Shown: positions 20,579 to 25,221 of the stretch, piece after piece
Layout of the letters: each line of letters begins with the position of its first letter
Position numbering within the stretch: the stretch's first letter is position 1
Assembly: GCA_030538335.1 (NCBI GenBank)
Contig: JAUNUE010000005.1
Location: 1-25,221 of the forward strand
Source of the DNA: Allobrachymonas sp.
GTDB taxonomy: Bacteria > Pseudomonadota > Gammaproteobacteria > Burkholderiales > Burkholderiaceae_C
Reading direction: 5' to 3'
DNA: 25,221 nt
Made by a program: the position numbers and the translations under genes
The notes under the pieces: model-generated
What the model was told of the DNA's origin: nothing
The model's database searches: none
What the model saw: the letters and a program-made list of their open reading frames with translations, nothing else

Positions 20579-22261
20579 ATGTCAACCACCAAATTTGTTT
20601 TCGTCACCGGCGGTGTCGTGTCTTCGCTTGGCAAAGGCGTTGCTTCGGCCTCGCTGGCTGCCATCCTTGAATCACGCGGCCTCAAAGTTACCCTCATCAA
20701 GCTCGATCCGTACATCAACGTTGATCCGGGCACGATGAGTCCGTTCCAGCACGGCGAGGTATTCGTCACCGACGACGGCGCTGAAACCGACCTGGATCTG
20801 GGTCACTACGAGCGCTTCATCGAAACACGGATGAAGCAGGCCAACAACTTCACCACCGGACGCATTTACCAGAGCGTGATCGAGAAAGAGCGCCGCGGCG
20901 ACTATCTGGGCAAAACGGTGCAAGTGATCCCTCACATCACCAATGAAATCCAGGAATACGTCAAACGCGGCGCAGGCGTAGGCACACCCGAAGCGGTGGA
21001 CGTAGCGATTGCCGAAATTGGCGGCACCGTAGGCGATATCGAGTCGCTGCCCTTTCTGGAAGCCGTGCGGCAGTTGAGCCTGAAACTCGGCCCCAACAAC
21101 ACCGCCTTTGTACACCTGACCTACCTGCCGTGGATTGCCGCCGCGGGCGAACTCAAAACCAAGCCAACCCAGCACACGGTGCAGAAATTGCGCGAAATCG
21201 GCATCCAGCCCGATGCTTTGCTGTGCCGTGCTGACCGGCTGATCCCCACCGAAGAACGCGAAAAAATCAGCCTGTTCACGAACGTGCCCGAATGGGGCGT
21301 GATCAGCATGCCCGATGTAGATTCGATCTACAAGGTGCCGCGCATGTTGCACGAGCAGGGGCTGGACGGCCTGATCTGCGACAAGCTGCGCCTGAACACA
21401 CCGCCCGCCAACCTGTCGCGCTGGGATGCGCTGGTGCACGCCGTGGCGCACCCACAGCATACGGTGCAGGTAGCGATGGTGGGCAAATACGTCGAGCTGT
21501 CTGACAGCTACAAATCGCTGATCGAGGCTTTGCGCCACGGCGGCCTGAAGAACCAGGCCAAGGTGGAAATCTGCTATGTCGATGCCGAGGCGCTGACCCC
21601 CACCAATGCGGCAGAGCAGTTGAAGCCCTACGACGCCATCCTGGTACCAGGAGGCTTTGGCAAGCGCGGGGTAGAGGGCAAGATCGCCGCCGCCCGCTAC
21701 GCGCGCGAAAACAAGGTGCCTTATCTTGGCATCTGCTTGGGCATGCAGGTAGCCACCATCGAATACGCGCGCCATATGGCAGGTCTGGATAACGCCAACA
21801 GCACCGAGTTCGACCCCGACACGCCGCACCCCGTGATTGCGCTCATCAACGAGTGGAAAGATGCCGACGGCAGCATCCAGACGCGCGACGCCGCTTCTGA
21901 CCTGGGCGGCACCATGCGTTTGGGCGCACAAAGTTCGGACGTGAGCAAGGGCACGCTGGCGCACAGCATTTACGGCGATGTGGTCACCGAGCGCCACCGC
22001 CACCGTTACGAGGCCAACGTCAACTATCTCGATCAATTACGCCAAGCCGGGTTGGTGATCTCGGCGCTGACCCAACGCGAACAGCTCACCGAAATTGTCG
22101 AGCTGCCGCAAGACGTACACCCTTGGTATATGGGCGTGCAATTCCACCCCGAATTCAAGTCCACCCCGTGGGACGGGCACCCGTTGTTCAATGCGTATAT
22201 CAAGGCGGCTTTGGATTTGCAGAAAAGCAGCAAGAGTGATAGCATCAAAACATCAAATTGA
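20579..22261 (+). CDS. pyrG: CTP synthase (glutamine-hydrolysing)
   Basis: 560 residues. It converts UTP, ATP and glutamine to CTP. The amidoligase domain has FVTGGVVSSLGKG at 8-20, and IDxx-type UTP/CTP-binding segments follow. The class I glutaminase domain carries C386 (GICLGMQ) and H523/E525 (QFHPEF) as the catalytic triad. The family is about 545 residues; here the C-terminus runs on with QKSSKSDSIKTSN, a polar tail. The last codons and TGA stop (22259-22261) lie inside the operator-like palindrome of the downstream toxin-antitoxin genes. No Shine-Dalgarno is evident before the ATG at 20579. In related genomes pyrG is normally followed directly by kdsA. Confidence 0.97.
   Translation: MSTTKFVFVTGGVVSSLGKGVASASLAAILESRGLKVTLIKLDPYINVDPGTMSPFQHGEVFVTDDGAETDLDLGHYERFIETRMKQANNFTTGRIYQSVIEKERRGDYLGKTVQVIPHITNEIQEYVKRGAGVGTPEAVDVAIAEIGGTVGDIESLPFLEAVRQLSLKLGPNNTAFVHLTYLPWIAAAGELKTKPTQHTVQKLREIGIQPDALLCRADRLIPTEEREKISLFTNVPEWGVISMPDVDSIYKVPRMLHEQGLDGLICDKLRLNTPPANLSRWDALVHAVAHPQHTVQVAMVGKYVELSDSYKSLIEALRHGGLKNQAKVEICYVDAEALTPTNAAEQLKPYDAILVPGGFGKRGVEGKIAAARYARENKVPYLGICLGMQVATIEYARHMAGLDNANSTEFDPDTPHPVIALINEWKDADGSIQTRDAASDLGGTMRLGAQSSDVSKGTLAHSIYGDVVTERHRHRYEANVNYLDQLRQAGLVISALTQREQLTEIVELPQDVHPWYMGVQFHPEFKSTPWDGHPLFNAYIKAALDLQKSSKSDSIKTSN
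22217..22245 (+). promoter_or_regulatory. Possible vapBC promoter inside pyrG
   Basis: TTGCAG (22217-22222) and TAGCAT (22240-22245) are separated by 17 bp. The -10 overlaps the start of the large palindrome, which would allow repression by the antitoxin. Both hexamers match the consensus only partly. Confidence 0.35.
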
Positions 22262-22271
22262 TGTTTTGATG
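22243..22271. promoter_or_regulatory. 29-bp perfect palindrome, probable toxin-antitoxin operator
   Basis: Perfect inverted repeat: CATCAAAACATCAA, one central A, TTGATGTTTTGATG. It contains four half-sites, CATCAA at 22243 and 22251 and TTGATG at 22258 and 22266, with an 8-bp period within each arm. This symmetry suits cooperative binding of two ribbon-helix-helix dimers. It overlaps the pyrG stop codon and lies 13 bp before the antitoxin ATG. It could also fold as an RNA hairpin (14-bp stem), but it has no U-tract. Confidence 0.8.
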
Positions 22272-22284
22272 ATAGGGATTGGTC

Positions 22285-22533
22285 ATGAATGCCACTATTC
22301 GCACTACCTTGAGTCTTGATGAAGACGTGATGATTCTCGCGCAGCAAACGGCGCGCAGGGAACGTGTGTCTGTAGGTAAGGCATTGAGCAATCTGGTTCG
22401 CGAGAAGCAGGGCATGATGCCGACAGACAAAACTCCGGCCAAACTGCGCAGCAAATACAGTTTGCTACCCGCCCGCGGCGAAGTAATTACCAGCGAGCAT
22501 GTGTACCGTTTGATGGAACAAGAAGGCATTTGA
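22285..22533 (+). CDS. vapB: VapB-type ribbon-helix-helix antitoxin
   Basis: 82 residues. Residues about 5-42 (IRTTLSLDEDVMILAQQTAR, then VSVGKALSNLVRE) form a ribbon-helix-helix DNA-binding domain. The remaining tail (LRSKYSLLPARGEVITSEHVYRLMEQEGI) is the likely toxin-neutralising part. It should block the downstream PIN toxin and, with it, repress its own promoter through the palindrome at 22243-22271. The ATG at 22285 follows TAGGG at good distance; a TTG at 22279 is less likely. The stop codon overlaps the toxin start (TGATG), the usual coupling in such pairs. Confidence 0.85.
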   Translation: MNATIRTTLSLDEDVMILAQQTARRERVSVGKALSNLVREKQGMMPTDKTPAKLRSKYSLLPARGEVITSEHVYRLMEQEGI

Positions 22534-22970
22534 TGGCCGTCAAGCGTTTTTTACTCGACATCAATGTGTGGATTGCCTTGCTCGACGATGACCATCCCCA
22601 CAATAAACAGGCACAGAACTGGTTTGCGCAACACCAGCCCATCGCCACATGCCCGCTGACCGAAAATGGCGTGATGCGCATCATCAATGCGCCAGGTTAT
22701 TCCAGACTGGGCTGGATAGGGTTTGACATCGTACGCAACAAACTTGCCGAAATTTGCGCAGACAGCGACCACCAATTCTGGCCCGACAATATTTCACTGG
22801 TACGTGATGACGTGCTGGATTACACCCGCCTGAGCGGCCACAACCAGTTGACAGACGCCTATTTGCTGGCACTGGCTGTACAACACAATGGCGCACTGGT
22901 CACTTTTGACCAGCGCATTGGTCTAGCCGCCGTGCATGGTGCCACCGCTGAACATCTGTTTGTTTTATGA
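22533..22970 (+). CDS. vapC: VapC-type PIN-domain ribonuclease toxin
   Basis: 145 residues, a single PIN domain. The acidic metal-binding quartet is intact: D9 (LLDINVW), E44 (LTENGVMRI), D108 (LTDAYLLALA) and D126 (VTFD). VapC toxins cut tRNA or rRNA when the antitoxin is lost. The LLDINVWIALLDDDHPHN start resembles the subgroup sometimes named for mycobacterial PIN toxins. The gene begins inside the antitoxin stop (TGATG) and ends with ATGA, where the A-T-G is the start of kdsA. It therefore sits inside the pyrG-kdsA-eno cluster and probably shares its transcript. All four acidic residues are retained, so it is probably active. Confidence 0.88.
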   Translation: MAVKRFLLDINVWIALLDDDHPHNKQAQNWFAQHQPIATCPLTENGVMRIINAPGYSRLGWIGFDIVRNKLAEICADSDHQFWPDNISLVRDDVLDYTRLSGHNQLTDAYLLALAVQHNGALVTFDQRIGLAAVHGATAEHLFVL

Positions 22971-23824
22971 AACTCTGTCACCTCAACATCGGCCTGGATC
23001 AGCCGTTTTTCCTCATCGCAGGCCCTTGCGTGGTGGAGAGCGAACAGTTGCAAATGGATGTGGCCGGTCGGCTGAAAGAAATCACCGGCCAACTCGGCAT
23101 TCCCTTCATCTTCAAAAGCAGCTACGACAAGGCCAACCGCAGTAGCGGCGCGAGCTTTCGCGGGCCGGGCATGGATGCGGGACTGGAGGTGCTGGCCAAA
23201 GTCAAGAAAGAACTCGGTGTGCCGGTGCTGACCGATGTGCACACCGAGGCCGAAATTCCCGCCGTGGCTGCGGTGGTTGATGTATTGCAGACACCCGCTT
23301 TCTTGTGCCGCCAGACCGATTTCATCCGCGCCGTGGCGCAGTCGGGCAAGCCGGTCAATATCAAAAAAGGCCAGTTCCTCGCGCCGCACGACATGAAAAA
23401 CGTGATCGACAAGGCGCGTGCGGCAGCGGCCGAAAAGGACTTGCCGACCGATGTGTTCATGGCCTGCGAACGTGGTGCCAGCTTTGGCTACAACAACCTG
23501 GTGAGCGACATGCGCAGCCTGGCGATCATGCGCGAAACGGGTGCCCCGGTGGTGTTCGACGCCACGCACAGTGTGCAACTGCCGGGCGGCCAAGGCACCA
23601 GCAGTGGCGGTCAGCGCGAAATGGTGCCGGTACTGGCCCGCGCTGCCGTGGCCGTGGGCGTGGCAGGTCTGTTCATGGAAACGCACCCTGACCCGGCAAA
23701 TGCCAAAAGCGACGGCCCCAACGCCGTGCCGCTACAGCACATGCAGGCACTGCTTGAAAGCCTGCTGGAACTCGATGCCGTGACCAAGCGCCACGGTTTT
23801 CTTGAAAACAGTTTTGGAGCCTGA
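22967..23824 (+). CDS. kdsA: 3-deoxy-8-phosphooctulonate (KDO-8-P) synthase
   Basis: 285 residues. It condenses arabinose 5-phosphate and phosphoenolpyruvate to KDO-8-phosphate for lipopolysaccharide core synthesis, usually essential in Gram-negative bacteria. C21 (AGPCVVESE), H201 (FDATH), E238 (FMETH) and D249 (KSDGPNAVPL) fit the ligand set of the metal-dependent class; E. coli, a metal-independent example, has asparagine at the first position. The start ATG at 22967 overlaps the vapC stop codon (ATGA). The bases before it (TGTTTGTTTT) hold no Shine-Dalgarno, so translation probably depends on ribosomes finishing vapC. It is followed closely by a DUF1330 gene and eno. Confidence 0.96.
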   Translation: MKLCHLNIGLDQPFFLIAGPCVVESEQLQMDVAGRLKEITGQLGIPFIFKSSYDKANRSSGASFRGPGMDAGLEVLAKVKKELGVPVLTDVHTEAEIPAVAAVVDVLQTPAFLCRQTDFIRAVAQSGKPVNIKKGQFLAPHDMKNVIDKARAAAAEKDLPTDVFMACERGASFGYNNLVSDMRSLAIMRETGAPVVFDATHSVQLPGGQGTSSGGQREMVPVLARAAVAVGVAGLFMETHPDPANAKSDGPNAVPLQHMQALLESLLELDAVTKRHGFLENSFGA

Positions 23825-23828
23825 CGCC

Positions 23829-24122
23829 ATGGCCAGCGGCTATATCATCGGCCACGTGGATGTGGCAGACCCGGTGCAATACGAAGCCTACAAGCGCCTG
23901 AGCAGCGCCGCCATCCAGACCTACGAAGCCGAGGTGCTGGTGCGTGGTGGCGCGCAACAAGTGGTGGAAGGGCAGTTGCCGACACGCACCGTGGTGTTGC
24001 GATTTGCCAGCTTTGCTGCCGCCAAAGCTTTTCATGATTCGCCCGAATACCGTGCAGCACGCGCTGCACGTGCCGGTATTGCAGAGATGCAGATGGTGTG
24101 CGTAGAAGGGGTGGATGGATAA
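23829..24122 (+). CDS. DUF1330 domain protein
   Basis: 97 residues of the DUF1330 family, small dimeric alpha-beta-barrel (ferredoxin-like) proteins of unknown activity. Typical parts are GYIIGHVDVADPVQYEAYKR, the central RGG motif (EVLVRGG) and FASFAAAKAFHDSPEYRAA. The start at 23829 lies 4 bp after the kdsA stop, and a GGAG at the end of kdsA serves as ribosome binding site. A longer frame from 23802 overlaps kdsA and is unlikely. Its place between kdsA and eno seems conserved in this bacterial group, but this says little about function. Confidence 0.9.
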   Translation: MASGYIIGHVDVADPVQYEAYKRLSSAAIQTYEAEVLVRGGAQQVVEGQLPTRTVVLRFASFAAAKAFHDSPEYRAARAARAGIAEMQMVCVEGVDG

Positions 24123-24194
24123 GGCCATGCAACAAGCCAGCCCAGCCAGCGCCATCACCCGCAAAAATATTTTTTGACTTGAGGAAGAACCCCC

Positions 24195-25221
24195 ATGAGT
24201 GCCATTGTTGATATCGTAGGTCGCGAAATTCTGGACAGCCGCGGCAACCCCACTGTGGAATGCGACGTATTGCTCGAAAGCGGCGTGATGGGCCGCGCGG
24301 CCGTGCCCAGCGGCGCTTCTACCGGCGCACGAGAAGCCATCGAACTGCGCGACGGCGACAAGCAACGCTATGGCGGCAAAGGCGTACTCAAGGCGGTGGA
24401 GCACATCAACACCGAAATCTCTGAAGCCGTGCTGGGGCTGGATGCGAGCGAGCAGGCCTTCCTCGACCACACCCTGATCGACCTGGACGGCACCGAGAAC
24501 AAGAGCCGCCTGGGTGCCAACGCCATGCTGGCCGTGAGCATGGCCGTAGCGCGCGCAGCCGCCGAAGAAAGCGGTCTGCCGCTGTACCGCTACTTTGGCG
24601 GCATGGGCGGTTGCCAGTTGCCCGTGCCGATGATGAACGTCATCAACGGCGGCGCACACGCCAACAACAACCTCGATCTGCAAGAGTTCATGATCATCCC
24701 CGTGGGCGCACCCACGTTCCGCGAGGCGCTGCGCCAGGGCACGGAAGTGTTCCATGCACTCAAAAAAATCATCCACGACAAAAACATGAGTGTGGCCGTG
24801 GGCGACGAAGGTGGCTTTGCGCCGAATGTAGAGAGCCACGAAGCCGCCATCCAGCTCATCCTGCAAGCCATTGGCGACGCGGGCTATACCGCAGGCTCCG
24901 ACATCGTGTTGGGACTGGACTGCGCCAGCAGCGAGTTCTACAAGGACGGCAAATACGTGCTGGAGGGTGAAGGCGGCCTGCAACTCAGCGCCGAAGAATG
25001 GGCGAACATGCTCGCCACCTGGTGCGACAAATACCCCATCATCAGCATCGAAGACGGCATGGCCGAAGGCGACTGGGACGGCTGGAAGCTGCTGACTGAC
25101 AAGCTCGGCAAAAAAGTGCAACTGGTGGGCGACGACCTGTTCGTGACCAACACCAAAATCCTGCAAGAAGGCATCGACAAGCAGATCGGCAACTCGATCC
25201 TCATCAAGATCAACCAGATCG
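24195..25221 (+). CDS. eno: Enolase, 3' end beyond window
   Basis: The first 342 residues of about 430 are present. Enolase interconverts 2-phosphoglycerate and phosphoenolpyruvate. Visible features are VGREILDSRGNPTVECDV at the start, PSGASTGAREA (substrate loop), E205 (VGDEGGF), metal ligands D242 (LGLDCAS), E286 (SIEDGM) and D313 (VGDDLF), and catalytic K338 (ILIKIN) just before the edge. The ATG at 24195 follows GAGGAAG, a strong Shine-Dalgarno. It is the last gene of the pyrG-kdsA-DUF1330-eno cluster; the 72-bp gap before it shows no terminator. Confidence 0.97.
   Translation, partial: MSAIVDIVGREILDSRGNPTVECDVLLESGVMGRAAVPSGASTGAREAIELRDGDKQRYGGKGVLKAVEHINTEISEAVLGLDASEQAFLDHTLIDLDGTENKSRLGANAMLAVSMAVARAAAEESGLPLYRYFGGMGGCQLPVPMMNVINGGAHANNNLDLQEFMIIPVGAPTFREALRQGTEVFHALKKIIHDKNMSVAVGDEGGFAPNVESHEAAIQLILQAIGDAGYTAGSDIVLGLDCASSEFYKDGKYVLEGEGGLQLSAEEWANMLATWCDKYPIISIEDGMAEGDWDGWKLLTDKLGKKVQLVGDDLFVTNTKILQEGIDKQIGNSILIKINQI

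Noticed and set aside
20672..22036. Minus-strand open frame of 454 codons opposite pyrG
   Set aside because: Shadow frame; pyrG is unmistakable on the other strand.
23673..25166. Minus-strand open frame of 497 codons opposite kdsA, DUF1330 and eno
   Set aside because: Spans three real plus-strand genes and has no protein-family features.

Overview
The window looks like chromosomal DNA of a betaproteobacterium of the Burkholderiales, most likely Comamonadaceae or a close relative. This is inferred from GC-rich coding sequence, gene neighbourhoods (rpsU-yqeY, uvrC-pgsA, pyrG-kdsA-DUF1330-eno) and protein features such as an EF-P with arginine at position 32 encoded next to its rhamnosyltransferase EarP. 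No species call can be supported from the sequence alone. Most of the window is housekeeping DNA. There is no rRNA, insertion sequence, prophage or CRISPR array.

Layout. Positions 1-650 hold a divergent metal-response locus: the first codons of a minus-strand gene (probably a metal exporter) and a MerR-family Cd/Pb-type regulator, separated by a MerR-style operator. Positions 657-1453 hold rpsU and yqeY on the minus strand. A periplasmic amino-acid-type binding protein follows (1874-2785), then minus-strand recQ, prfC and a gamma-carbonic-anhydrase-like gene (2967-7302). An AT-rich regulatory stretch precedes a secreted DUF3761-like protein (7536-8006). Minus-strand xerD, a small cytochrome c and a Cys-rich lipoprotein follow (8077-9852). 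Next come the serine biosynthesis pair serC-serA, a LOG-family nucleotide hydrolase, efp and earP, all on the minus strand (9984-15357). From 15439 the plus strand carries uvrC, pgsA, an HU gene and tRNA-Val. tRNA-Leu(CAA) lies on the minus strand. Then cysM, a TusA-family gene, pyrG, a toxin-antitoxin pair, kdsA, a DUF1330 gene and the start of eno run to the window end.

How the genes work together. serC and serA make phosphoserine from 3-phosphoglycerate, and cysM plus a TusA-like sulfur carrier are sulfur/cysteine functions. efp and earP form a modification pair that relieves ribosome stalling. uvrC, recQ and xerD are DNA repair and chromosome-maintenance genes. pyrG, kdsA and eno form a conserved nucleotide/LPS/glycolysis cluster.

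The most unusual structure is a VapBC-type toxin-antitoxin module wedged between pyrG and kdsA. A perfect 14+1+14 bp palindrome made of four CATCAA/TTGATG half-sites overlaps the pyrG stop codon just upstream of the antitoxin. The toxin stop codon overlaps the kdsA start (ATGA), and kdsA has no visible ribosome binding site. This ties an LPS-synthesis gene to toxin translation. Other items worth attention are the apparently leaderless divergent MerR locus, a three-copy Shine-Dalgarno-containing repeat in the rpsU-yqeY spacer, a terminator-like hairpin between serC and serA, and a non-classical SerC type.
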